From Variovorax sp. V213 (GTDB taxonomy: Bacteria; Pseudomonadota; Gammaproteobacteria; Burkholderiales; Burkholderiaceae_C): a DNA stretch of 64,000 nt. The DNA is taken from assembly GCF_041154455.1 (NCBI RefSeq), contig NZ_AP028664.1, positions 4,837,001 to 4,901,000 on the forward strand, given 5' to 3'. The notes beneath the pieces were generated by a model. That model was not told the DNA's origin, did not search any database, and was given only the letters and a program-made list of their open reading frames with translations. A program made the position numbers and the translations under genes. Numbering within the stretch: the stretch's first letter is position 1; the number at the start of each line of letters is the position of its first letter. Below, one piece after another: positions 35,152 to 43,138 of the stretch.

Positions 35152-36318
35152 ATGTCCCTAGCAACTTCGACTGCCGACGCACCCGCCGCCGGCAGCGCGT
35201 TGCCGCGCATCGAAGAGCGCGACCAGGACGGCCGCCGCTGGACCGTGGCCAGCGGCCGCTGGACCACGCTGGCCATATCGTCGCGGGCCGCCTGGCAGGC
35301 GCTCGCCAAAGACCTGGCGGGCGCCCCCCCGGCCGAAGACCGCGCCTGGGACCTTCGCCCCATCGAGCAACTCGACCACATCGGCGCGCAGCTGCTGTGG
35401 GAGCACTGGCGCCACGACTGGCCGGCCACGCTGGAGATGCTGCCGCAGCACAAGGCGGTGCTCGACCAGGTGGCCCAGTACACCGTGGGAACGCCCGAGG
35501 AGCCGCCGCCCACGCTGACCGAGCGTCTGCGGCATTTCTCGCACACGGGGCCGCGCGCGCTGGAGATGATGCGCGATTTCGTCGGGCTGATCGGCCAGCT
35601 CGCGCTCGATGCCCTCACGCTCGCACGCGCGCCGCACCGCGCGCCCTGGCGCGATTTTTCGGGGCATCTCTACCAGTTCGGCGCCACGGCGCTGCACATC
35701 ACGGCGCTGGTGGGCCTCTTGATCGGCGTGGTGCTGGCCTACCTGATCTCGCAGCAGCTGCGCCAGTACGGCGCCGAGGCCTTCGTGGTCAACATTCTCG
35801 GACTGTCGCTGATCCGCGAGCTCGGGCCGGTGCTTGCGGCGGTGCTGATCGCCGGGCGCTCGGGCTCGGCCATCACGGCGCAGATCGGCGTGATGCGCGT
35901 GACCGAAGAGCTCGACGCCATGCGCGTGATGGGCATTCCGCACGGCTTCAGGCTGGTGATGCCGCGCGTGATGGCGCTGGCCATCGCGATGCCGCTGATC
36001 AGCCTCTGGACCTCGATGGCGGCGCTCGTGGGCGGCATGCTCGCGGCCGACGCCGCGCTCGACATCTCGCCTTCGTACTTTCTGTCGGCACTGCCGCGCG
36101 CGGTGCCGATCGCAAACCTCTGGCTCGCGCTCGCGAAGTCGGCGGTGTTCGGCATTCTGATTGCGCTCATCGGCTGCTACTTCGGCATGAAGGTGAAGCC
36201 CAACACCGAAAGCCTGGGGCGCGGCACCACCTCGTCGGTCGTGACCTCGATCACCGCGGTGATCCTGGTCGACGCGCTGTTTGCGGTGCTGTTCAAGGGC
36301 GTGGGGTTCCGGGCATGA
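35152..36318 (+). CDS. mlaE: Lipid-transport ABC permease MlaE with N-terminal STAS-like extension
   Basis: 388 residues. The last about 260 residues are the MlaE/YrbE permease: ISQQLRQYGAEAFVVNILGLS, RELGPVLAAVLIAGRSGSA, and TEELDAMRVMGIP, the domain contacts for MlaF. The first about 110 residues resemble a STAS domain (RWTVASGRWTTLAISS, then DLRPIEQLDHIGAQLLW). It is therefore a fusion of parts that are separate (MlaB, MlaE) in E. coli. The start is uncertain: 35152 or 35098. It moves phospholipid across the inner membrane with MlaF and MlaD. It ends at a composite junction repeat (36315-36458). Confidence 0.88.
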   Translation: MSLATSTADAPAAGSALPRIEERDQDGRRWTVASGRWTTLAISSRAAWQALAKDLAGAPPAEDRAWDLRPIEQLDHIGAQLLWEHWRHDWPATLEMLPQHKAVLDQVAQYTVGTPEEPPPTLTERLRHFSHTGPRALEMMRDFVGLIGQLALDALTLARAPHRAPWRDFSGHLYQFGATALHITALVGLLIGVVLAYLISQQLRQYGAEAFVVNILGLSLIRELGPVLAAVLIAGRSGSAITAQIGVMRVTEELDAMRVMGIPHGFRLVMPRVMALAIAMPLISLWTSMAALVGGMLAADAALDISPSYFLSALPRAVPIANLWLALAKSAVFGILIALIGCYFGMKVKPNTESLGRGTTSSVVTSITAVILVDALFAVLFKGVGFRA

Positions 36319-36458
36319 GCCGCCGGGCCGCTCCCAAGGCGAATAACCGCAGCGCATCGCGCGGAGGTTACCCAATGAGCGCAGCGCCGGGCCGCTCCAA
36401 GCAAGCTCGCTCCCGCCTGGCGGAAAGGCGCGCAGCGCCAAGGGTGCACCAATGACCG
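36315..36458 (+). repeat. Junction elements: type 2 (36315-36378) plus type 1 copy B (36375-36458)
   Basis: The mlaE-mlaF gap consists of two units sharing one ATGA. The first (GGGCCGCTCCCAAGGCGAAT, then GCGCGGAGG and CCCAATGA) resembles 61012-61073. The second is about 95% identical to 26657-26740. Together they form one open frame of 46 codons starting at the ATG in the mlaE stop ([10 protein letters not shown]) and ending at the ATGA of mlaF. Each unit ends in a ribosome-site-like stretch plus CCAATGA. Confidence 0.85.
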
Positions 36459-37273
36459 ATTCCTCCACCGTCGTCGTCGACATCCGCAAGCTCTGGACGG
36501 TGTTCAAGAACGCCGAGGGCGAGCACGTGGTGCACCGCGACCTCGACCTGCACATCGAGCGCGGCGAGGTGCTCTCGCTGGTCGGCGGCTCCGGCACCGG
36601 CAAGACGGTGCTGCTGCGCCAGATCCTCGGCCTCGAAAAGCCCTCGAAGGGCACGGTCGAGGTGCTGGGCCGGGCGCCGGGCGAGCTCAGCGCCAAGGGC
36701 GCGGCCAACGTGGGCATGCTGTTCCAGCACGGCGCGCTGTTCTCGGCCTTCAGCGTGCTCGAGAACATCGCCTTTCCGCTGCGCGAGCTCAAGCTCCTGC
36801 CCGACGAGCTGATCCGCAACGCCGCGCTGGTCAAGCTGCAGATGGTGGGCCTGGAGCCCCGGCACGCCAACATGAGCCCGGCGGATTTGTCGGGCGGCAT
36901 GATCAAGCGCGTGGCGCTGGCGCGGGCGCTCATCATGGACCCGCCGCTGCTGCTGCTCGACGAGCCCACGGCCGGCCTCGACCCCGAGGCCTCCGACAGC
37001 TTCTGCGACCTGCTGCGCGGCCTGCACCGCGAACTGGGCCTGACGGTGGTGATGGTCACGCACGACCTGGACACGCTGTTCGACCTGAGCACCCGCATCG
37101 CGGTGCTGGCCGACCAGAAGGTCATCGTCAGCGGCTCGGCGCGCGAAGTCATCGCGTATCCGCATCCGTTCATCCACGAATATTTTCTGGGAGGGCGCGG
37201 CCAGCGCGCCCTGGAGGCCCTGCATGACAAACCCGCCAAAGCCCCGCCGCCGCCCGTCGGCGCGGGCCACTGA
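36452..37273 (+). CDS. mlaF: Lipid-transport ABC ATPase MlaF
   Basis: 273 residues. Walker A GGSGTGKTVL, signature LSGGMIKRVALARAL, Walker B LLLDEPTAGLDPE and switch His in VVMVTHDLDTL. The LSGGMIKR form and GLDPEASDSFCDLL are typical of MlaF/YrbF. It energises MlaE in lipid transport between inner and outer membrane. Its start codon is the end of the composite junction element; the ribosome site AAGGGTGCACC lies within it. It is followed by mlaD 14 bases downstream. Confidence 0.92.
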   Translation: MTDSSTVVVDIRKLWTVFKNAEGEHVVHRDLDLHIERGEVLSLVGGSGTGKTVLLRQILGLEKPSKGTVEVLGRAPGELSAKGAANVGMLFQHGALFSAFSVLENIAFPLRELKLLPDELIRNAALVKLQMVGLEPRHANMSPADLSGGMIKRVALARALIMDPPLLLLDEPTAGLDPEASDSFCDLLRGLHRELGLTVVMVTHDLDTLFDLSTRIAVLADQKVIVSGSAREVIAYPHPFIHEYFLGGRGQRALEALHDKPAKAPPPPVGAGH

Positions 37274-37287
37274 AAGGTAGCCACATC

Positions 37288-38259
37288 ATGGAAAACAAAG
37301 CCCATGCCATTGCCGCCGGTGCCTTCGTGCTCGGCCTCATCGCCGTGCTCGTGGGGCTGGTGGTCTGGTTCACGCGCGACAACACCGTGCGCAACATCTA
37401 CGAACTCTCCACCCGCGACGCGGTCAGCGGCCTGCAGCCGCAAGCCATGGTGCGCTACCGCGGCATCGCGGTCGGCAAGGTGGCGTCGATCGACTTCGAC
37501 CCCAAGGTGAAAGGCAACGTGCGCGTGCGCATCACCGTCGACGAGCGGGTGCCACTCACCACTTCGAGCTTTGCCACGCTGAGCTACCAGGGCGTGACCG
37601 GGCTGGCCTTCATCGCGCTGGACGACAAGGGCGAATCGAACGTCGTGCTCAAGCCCAACAACGACGATCCGCCGCGCATTCCGCTCAAACCCTCGATGCT
37701 GGCGCAGCTGCAGGACCGCGGCGAATCCATCATCAACCAGGTCGAGGAAGTGACCAAGCGCGCCAACACCCTGCTGGGCGACGACAACCAGAAACGGACG
37801 GCCGACGCGCTCGAAAACATCGCGGCAGCCTCGGCCAGCGCCAACGCGCTCATCAAGCAGCTCGACAACACGGTGAAGACCGGGTTGAACCCCGCGCTGG
37901 CAGCGCTTCCCGAGACGATGACTTCAGTGAAGAAAGCGGCCGGCGATGTCTCGCGCGTGGCCAACAACTTCAACACCACCGTGGGCCGCCTGAACGCGCC
38001 CGACGGCGCGATCGAGCGGCTGAGCGACGGCACCAAGGCGTTGGCGCAGGCGGTCGACTCCTTCAATGCCGCCACGCTGCCGCGCGTGAACCGCGTGGCC
38101 GACGACACCTCCCGCGCGGTGCGCCGGCTCGGCCGCGCGGCCGACGGCATCAGCGACAACCCGCAATCGTTGCTGTACGGCAGCGGCGGCACTGCCGCGG
38201 GCCCCGGCGAGCCCGGCTTCTCCGCGCCACCGGCCGCCAACTCCCTGGCACGCCCCTGA
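37288..38259 (+). CDS. mlaD: MCE-domain periplasmic lipid-transport protein MlaD
   Basis: 323 residues. A membrane anchor at residues 7-30 (AIAAGAFVLGLIAVLVGLV) is followed by an MCE domain with SGLQPQAMVRYRGIAVGKV and the LSYQGVTGLAFIAL segment. A long coiled or extended C-terminal region (DRGESIINQVEEVTKRAN, then AAGDVSRVANNFNTTVGRL) makes it longer than E. coli MlaD (about 180 residues), as often in betaproteobacteria. The MCE ring forms the periplasmic tunnel bound to MlaE-MlaF. It is followed by the auxiliary lipoprotein gene. Confidence 0.9.
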   Translation: MENKAHAIAAGAFVLGLIAVLVGLVVWFTRDNTVRNIYELSTRDAVSGLQPQAMVRYRGIAVGKVASIDFDPKVKGNVRVRITVDERVPLTTSSFATLSYQGVTGLAFIALDDKGESNVVLKPNNDDPPRIPLKPSMLAQLQDRGESIINQVEEVTKRANTLLGDDNQKRTADALENIAAASASANALIKQLDNTVKTGLNPALAALPETMTSVKKAAGDVSRVANNFNTTVGRLNAPDGAIERLSDGTKALAQAVDSFNAATLPRVNRVADDTSRAVRRLGRAADGISDNPQSLLYGSGGTAAGPGEPGFSAPPAANSLARP

Positions 38260-38273
38260 AGGTGATGACGACC

Positions 38274-38936
38274 ATGAAGAACAATGCCATTCGCACCCGC
38301 CAAACGCTTGCCGGCATCGGCCTTGCGCTGCTGATCGCCGGCTGCGGCGCGCTGCCCGACAAGCCGGTGCGCGCCACGCTGTACGACTTCGGGCCCGGGG
38401 TTGCGGCACCAGCCGCGGCCACCCAGCCGCCCGCCGCCGCATTACCGACGCTCGCGCTGGCGGAGATCGAAAGCAACACGCGGCTCGACGGCACGCAGAT
38501 CCTCTACCGGCTCGGCTATGCCGATGCCAACGAACTGCGTCCCTACGGCCAGTCGCGCTGGAGCATGGCGCCGGCGCAGCTGCTGCGCCAGCGGCTTCGC
38601 GATGCGCTCGCCGAGCGGCGCACCGTGCTCGGCCCGGAAGAAAGCGCGACCCTCGCGCGCGCCGAGGGCAAAGTGCCCGACACGCTGCGCATCTCGCTCG
38701 ACGAGTTCAGCCACTACTTCGAATCGGCCAGCAGCAGCGTCGGCCTGGTCCGGCTGCGCGCCACGCTGATCCGCGGCGGCACCGGCGGCGACCGCGTGCT
38801 GGGCCAGCGGACCTTTACCGTGCGCCGCCCGGCACCGAGCGCCGACGCGCCCGGCGGCGTCAGGGCGCTGGCCGCGGCCACCGATGCGGCGGTGGCCGAC
38901 ATCGTGCAATGGGTGGACCAGCAGCCGCGGCAGTAA
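38274..38936 (+). CDS. ABC-type transport auxiliary lipoprotein (PqiC/DUF330-like)
   Basis: 220 residues if started at ATG 38274, nine bases after AAGGTG; ATG 38265 and GTG 38262 are alternatives. A lipobox LIAGC gives the lipidated Cys. The domain LPTLALAEIESNTRLDG, RLGYADANELRPYGQSRW and the later VRRPAPS segment fit the PqiC/LptE-like auxiliary lipoproteins found with MCE transporters. It probably sits on the outer membrane side and helps MlaD deliver lipids. It is the last gene of the mla operon by position; DUF3185 follows after 48 bases. Confidence 0.87.
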   Translation: MKNNAIRTRQTLAGIGLALLIAGCGALPDKPVRATLYDFGPGVAAPAAATQPPAAALPTLALAEIESNTRLDGTQILYRLGYADANELRPYGQSRWSMAPAQLLRQRLRDALAERRTVLGPEESATLARAEGKVPDTLRISLDEFSHYFESASSSVGLVRLRATLIRGGTGGDRVLGQRTFTVRRPAPSADAPGGVRALAAATDAAVADIVQWVDQQPRQ

Positions 38937-38984
38937 GCTCGGCATCGGTTCAGCCCGCCTTTTCATCACCGGAGGAGACCCACC

Positions 38985-39206
38985 ATGAACGCAACACGCA
39001 TCATCGGCATCCTGCTCGTCGTCGCGGGCATCGCGGGGCTCGGGCTCGGCGGTTTCAGCTTCACGAAGGAAACGCACCAGGCCAAGCTGGGCCCGCTGGA
39101 ACTCTCGGTGAAGGAGAAGCAGCAGGTCAACTTCCCCGCCTGGGCGAGCGTGGCCGCCATCGTGGTGGGCGGCGCGCTGGTGCTGCTGGGCGGCAAGAAG
39201 GGCTGA
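38985..39206 (+). CDS. DUF3185 family small membrane protein
   Basis: 73 residues with two membrane segments (about 5-22 and 52-69) separated by a short charged loop TKETHQAKLGPLELSVKEK. The pattern matches DUF3185, small two-helix proteins of unknown function in proteobacteria. It is preceded by GGAGGAGACCCACC. It may belong to the mla operon or stand alone; its convergent neighbour is the IclR gene, 29 bases away. Confidence 0.82.
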   Translation: MNATRIIGILLVVAGIAGLGLGGFSFTKETHQAKLGPLELSVKEKQQVNFPAWASVAAIVVGGALVLLGGKKG

Positions 39207-39235
39207 TCCGGGGGGATACCCGAATCTGACCGGGG

Positions 39236-40099
39236 TCACGAATCCGGTTTTCCGGAACCGCTTCTTCCGGCAGGCGTTGCGCCCAGCCGCCCGGAGACCG
39301 TGCCCGCGCAGGCCCTGAGCGCGCGTGCGATTTCGCCGTCCCAGGCGGTGTCGAAGATGGCGGCCGGGCCGATGGCCGTGACCGACAGCACGATGGCGCC
39401 CGTGTGGTCGAACACCGGCGCCGCCATGGCGCTCACACCCTCGATCACCTCGCCTTCGGAGCGGCTGACGCCGTGCGCCCGCACTTCCTCGAGCTGGCGC
39501 TCGAACTCGCTCCACGAGGGCAGGGGCGGCTGCGGCGGCATGCCGGCCTCCAGCGGCTGCTCGCCGGTCTTGCGCTGCTTCTCTCGCTGGCGCTCGGCAT
39601 CGAGCAGCTGCCTGACCGTGTCGGCAGCGAGGTAGGCGGCAAAGATGCGCCCCGAGGCCGTGTTGGTGAGGGAGAACACCGTGCCGTGCCGCATGTTCAC
39701 GTGCACCGGCGACGGCGATTCGGCCGTTCGCACGATGGTGGCGCCGCGCGCACCCCAGACCGCGAGCGCCACCGTGTGGCCGAGGCGCTGGGCCACCTCG
39801 GCGATGAGCGGCGTGGCAATGTGCACCGGGTCGGCCTGCTGCAGGCTGATGAGCCCCAGTTGCAAGGCCAGGGGGCCGAGCAGATAGTGGCCGCTGGCAC
39901 GGTCCTGCTCGATCAGGCCCAGCCGCCCGAAGCTCACCATGTAGGGATGGGCCTTGGCGGCCGTCATGTCGGCTTCCCGCGCCAGGTCCTTCAGCGCCAT
40001 CGGCCGGCCGTGGTGCACCAGCGCGCGCAGCAGCTGGCCACCCACCTCGATGCTCTGGATGCCGCGCTGGGCGGCGCGGTCGGTGTCACTGGCTGTCAT
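39236..40099 (-). CDS. IclR family regulator (probable HmgR-like)
   Basis: 287 residues. The N-terminal winged helix shows IEVGGQLLRALVHHG and LAREADMTAAKAHPYMVSF. The effector domain follows, with LAVWGARGATIVRT and GVSAMAAPVFDHTGAIVLS. The gene is divergent from the homogentisate operon by 148 bases and, like HmgR in Pseudomonas putida, probably represses it until homogentisate accumulates (inference from position). The C-terminus holds a Gly/Ser/Lys-rich tail. Confidence 0.88.
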   Translation of the reverse strand: MTASDTDRAAQRGIQSIEVGGQLLRALVHHGRPMALKDLAREADMTAAKAHPYMVSFGRLGLIEQDRASGHYLLGPLALQLGLISLQQADPVHIATPLIAEVAQRLGHTVALAVWGARGATIVRTAESPSPVHVNMRHGTVFSLTNTASGRIFAAYLAADTVRQLLDAERQREKQRKTGEQPLEAGMPPQPPLPSWSEFERQLEEVRAHGVSRSEGEVIEGVSAMAAPVFDHTGAIVLSVTAIGPAAIFDTAWDGEIARALRACAGTVSGRLGATPAGRSGSGKPDS

Positions 40100-40146
40100 G
40101 GCCCGCCTTGGCGTCTGATTGTTCGTTCATGAAGAAGGGATTAGAC

Positions 40147-40188
40147 ATTAACCGATCTGGGGCTTACACTTCGGAAATTCGTTAACCG
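40147..40188. promoter_or_regulatory. Direct TTAACCG repeats in the IclR/homogentisate divergent promoter region
   Basis: TTAACCG occurs at 40148-40154 and 40182-40188, 34 bases apart, in the 148-base gap between the regulator and the metallo-hydrolase-fold gene. An imperfect TTCGGAAATTCG lies between. These are candidate regulator sites; no other evidence is available. Confidence 0.4.
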
Positions 40189-40247
40189 TGAATTCATTTG
40201 CTTTAGACGAATCCGAATTCATCCCACCATTCGACGGAGACACACCA

Positions 40248-41207
40248 ATGAGCCAAGCCAAGAAGTTCGCCAGCCAGGCCGACATGGAAGAAAAGAAGAT
40301 CACCTTCAGCCAGATCTCGGAGCACGCCTGGGCCTACACCGCCGAGGGCGACCCCAACACCGGCATCGTCATTGGCGACGATTGCGTGCTGGTGGCCGAC
40401 ACCCAGGCCACGCCCGCCATGGCGGCCGACGTGGTGCGCCGCATCCGCGAAGTGACCGACAAGCCCATCAGGTACGTGGTGCTCACGCACTACCACGCGG
40501 TGCGGGTGCTGGGCGCGGCCGGCTACGGTGCCGAACACATCCTGGCCAGCCAGGACACGCGCGACCTGATCGTCGAACGCGGAGAGCAGGACAAGGCCAG
40601 CGAGATCGGGCGCTTTCCGCGCCTGTTCCAGAACGTCGAGACCGTGCCGCCGGGCCTGACCTGGCCCACCATGACCTTCAGCGGCAAGATGACGCTGTGG
40701 CTGGGCAAGCTCGAAGTGCAGTTGATCCAGCTCGGCCGCGGCCACACCAAGGGCGACACCGTCGTCTGGCTGCCAGAGGAACGCACGCTGCTGTCGGGTG
40801 ACCTGGTCGAGTTCGGTGCCACGCCGTATGCCGGCGATGCCTACTTCAAGGACTGGCCGCAGACGCTGGACAACATCGCCGCGCTCAAGCCCGCCGCGCT
40901 GGTGCCCGGCCGCGGCGCCGCGCTCACCACGCCCGCCGAAGTGGCCGAGGGCCTGACCGGCACCCGCAACTTCATCTCCGACGTGTACGCCAGCGTACAG
41001 GAAGGCGTGAAGGCCGGCCGCGACCTGAACACGGTCTACAAGGACACCTACGCCAGGCTCAAGCCCAAGTACAGCCAATGGGTGATCTTCGACCACTGCA
41101 TGCCATTCGACGTGAGCCGCGCGTACGACGAAGCCTCGGGCCATGCCGACCCGCGCGTGTGGACGGCCGAGCGGGACATCGAGATGTGGAAGGCGCTGGA
41201 AGGCTGA
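40248..41207 (+). CDS. Metallo-beta-lactamase-fold protein with altered metal motif
   Basis: 319 residues. MBL fold with THYHAVRVLGA at residues 80-90, where the usual HxHxDH is reduced to H81-x-H83 with Val85 and Arg86 in place of Asp and His. Downstream His166 in GRGHTKGDTVVW and Asp185 in LLSGDLVE are kept. FDHCMPFDVSRAYDEA follows near the end. A two-metal hydrolase site is thus probably incomplete, and a single-metal enzyme or a binding protein is possible. It is the first gene of the homogentisate operon, so a role in the pathway (thioester or lactone) is inferred. The start follows GGAGACACACCA. Confidence 0.8.
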   Translation: MSQAKKFASQADMEEKKITFSQISEHAWAYTAEGDPNTGIVIGDDCVLVADTQATPAMAADVVRRIREVTDKPIRYVVLTHYHAVRVLGAAGYGAEHILASQDTRDLIVERGEQDKASEIGRFPRLFQNVETVPPGLTWPTMTFSGKMTLWLGKLEVQLIQLGRGHTKGDTVVWLPEERTLLSGDLVEFGATPYAGDAYFKDWPQTLDNIAALKPAALVPGRGAALTTPAEVAEGLTGTRNFISDVYASVQEGVKAGRDLNTVYKDTYARLKPKYSQWVIFDHCMPFDVSRAYDEASGHADPRVWTAERDIEMWKALEG

Positions 41208-41266
41208 TCGGCCCTGCTCCGTTCCTTCCCGAGGGAGGGGCAAGACAAAAGACACGGAGACAAGAC

Positions 41267-42904
41267 GTGATCGACTATCAAAGCCTGCGCTTCGACTACA
41301 AGCGCCACGCCGACCAGGACGCAGCCACGGCCGCCCGCCATCCGGTGGTGATCGTCGGCGCCGGACCGGTCGGCCTCGCGCTGGCCATCGACCTGGCGCA
41401 GCGCGAAATTCCGGTGGTGCTGCTCGACAACGACAACACGCTGTCCAGCGGCTCGCGCGCCATCTGCTTTGCCAAGCGCACGCTCGAGGTGTTCGACCGC
41501 CTCGGCTGCGGCGACCGCATGGTCGACAAGGGCGTGTCGTGGCACGTGGGCAAGGTGTTCTTCCACGACGAGCAGGTTTACCGCTTCGATCTGCTGCCCG
41601 AGCCCGGCCACGAGCGCCCGGCCTTCATCAACCTGCAGCAGTACTACGTCGAGGGCTACCTCGTGGAGCGCGCCGCGGCACTGCCGCTGATCGACCTGCG
41701 CTGGAACAACAAGGTGACGGGCATCGAGCCGCATGACGACGGCGCCGTGCTCACGGTGGAGACGCCCGAGGGCAGCTACCAGCTGGCGGCCGGCTACGTC
41801 GGCGCCTGCGACGGCTCGCGCTCCAACCTGCGCCAGATGATGGGCCTCGAAGCCAAGGGCCGCGTGTTCCGCGACCGCTTCCTGATTGCGGACATCACGA
41901 TGGATGCGCAGCTACCGACCGAGCGCCGCTTCTGGTTCGACCCGCCGTTCCATCCCGGCCAGAGCGTGCTGCTGCACAAGCAGGCCGACGGCATGTGGCG
42001 CGTCGACTTCCAGCTCGGCTGGGACGCCGACCCGGCGGAAGAACGCAAGCCCGAGAACATCACGCCGCGCGTGCGCGCGCTGCTCGACAGCATCGGCTTC
42101 GAAGGCGTGCAGTTCCAGATCGGCTGGGCCAGCGTCTACACCTTTGCGTGCCAGCGCATGGAGCACTTCCGCCATGGCCGCGTGCTGTTCGCGGGCGATT
42201 CGGCGCATGGCGTGTCGCCCTTCGGTGCGCGCGGCGCCAACTCGGGCGTGCAGGACGCCGACAACCTCGCCTGGAAGCTCGCGGCCGTGCTCGAGGGCGA
42301 AGCGCCCGATGCGCTGCTCGACAGCTATGCCAGCGAGCGCGAATACGCGGCCGACGAAAACATCCGCAACTCCACGCGCGCCACCGACTTCATCACGCCC
42401 AAGAGCGAAGTGAGCCGCCTGTTCCGCGACGCGGTGCTGGAGCTCACCAAGCGCCATGCCTTCGCGCGCACACTGGTCAACAGCGGGCGGCTCTCGGTGC
42501 CCGCGGTGTTGCGCGATTCGCCGCTCAACACGCCCGATGCCGATGTGTTCAAGGGCGCGATGGTGCCAGGGGCCGCGGCGGCCGATGCGCCGCTCGTGCG
42601 GGCCGACGGCAGCACCGGCTGGCTGCTGCGCGAATCCCATGCGGTGCGGTTCACCGCGCTGCTGTTCGGCACCGGTGAGGCGGCCGAACGCAGCCTCCAG
42701 GCGCTGAAGGCCTGCGACTTTCCGCTGCACATCGTGCGCGTGCAAGGCGTCTCGCCCGAAAGCGAGCTTGCCACGCAGCGCTACGACGCGCAGCCCGGCA
42801 CCGTCTACCTGCTGCGGCCCGACCAGCATGTGTGCGCGCGCTGGCGGCATCCCACGGCAGGGAACATCCGCGCCGCCATCGACCACGCGCTGGCAAAGGC
42901 ATGA
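41267..42904 (+). CDS. FAD-dependent aromatic hydroxylase (3-hydroxyphenylacetate 6-hydroxylase MhaA-like)
   Basis: 545 residues. FAD motif VVIVGAGPVGLALAIDLAQ near the N-terminus, and GDSAHGVSPFGARGANSGVQD near residue 310, as in class A flavin monooxygenases (MhpA/PheA type). It adds a hydroxyl group to a phenolic substrate using NAD(P)H and O2. The GTG start at 41267 has GGAGA six bases upstream. Position between MBL and hmgA, plus a tiny DUF2783 partner immediately after, matches the Pseudomonas putida MhaA/MhaB pair that makes homogentisate from 3-hydroxyphenylacetate. The exact substrate remains inferred. Confidence 0.85.
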   Translation: MIDYQSLRFDYKRHADQDAATAARHPVVIVGAGPVGLALAIDLAQREIPVVLLDNDNTLSSGSRAICFAKRTLEVFDRLGCGDRMVDKGVSWHVGKVFFHDEQVYRFDLLPEPGHERPAFINLQQYYVEGYLVERAAALPLIDLRWNNKVTGIEPHDDGAVLTVETPEGSYQLAAGYVGACDGSRSNLRQMMGLEAKGRVFRDRFLIADITMDAQLPTERRFWFDPPFHPGQSVLLHKQADGMWRVDFQLGWDADPAEERKPENITPRVRALLDSIGFEGVQFQIGWASVYTFACQRMEHFRHGRVLFAGDSAHGVSPFGARGANSGVQDADNLAWKLAAVLEGEAPDALLDSYASEREYAADENIRNSTRATDFITPKSEVSRLFRDAVLELTKRHAFARTLVNSGRLSVPAVLRDSPLNTPDADVFKGAMVPGAAAADAPLVRADGSTGWLLRESHAVRFTALLFGTGEAAERSLQALKACDFPLHIVRVQGVSPESELATQRYDAQPGTVYLLRPDQHVCARWRHPTAGNIRAAIDHALAKA

Positions 42905-43107
42905 GCATCACCATGCAACAGCAACACCACCTGACCACCACACCGAACCTCGAAGCGCCCGACGATTTCTACGAGGCGCTGATCGAGGCGCACCAGGGGC
43001 TTTCCACCGAAGAGAGCCACGCCTACAACGCGCGCCTCGTGCTGGTGCTGGCCAACCACATCGGCTCGCTCGCCGTGCTGCGCGAAGCGCTCGAGGCAGC
43101 GAAGTAA
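42901..43107 (+). CDS. DUF2783 small protein (MhaB-like hydroxylase partner)
   Basis: 68 residues, no membrane segment: [20 protein letters not shown] and [18 protein letters not shown] are the DUF2783 core. The ATG at 42901 overlaps the hydroxylase stop (ATGA), so the two are made together. In Pseudomonas putida the very small MhaB protein acts as coupling partner of the flavoprotein hydroxylase; the size and position agree, but no similarity beyond DUF2783 can be checked here. It is followed by hmgA after 31 bases. Confidence 0.82.
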   Translation: MSITMQQQHHLTTTPNLEAPDDFYEALIEAHQGLSTEESHAYNARLVLVLANHIGSLAVLREALEAAK

Positions 43108-43138
43108 ATACATCCACAAGCCATCTCGTGAGGACACC

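Noticed and set aside
38262..38273. GTG/ATG starts upstream of the auxiliary lipoprotein start
   Set aside because: AAGGTG is better spaced for ATG 38274 and the signal peptide is complete without them.
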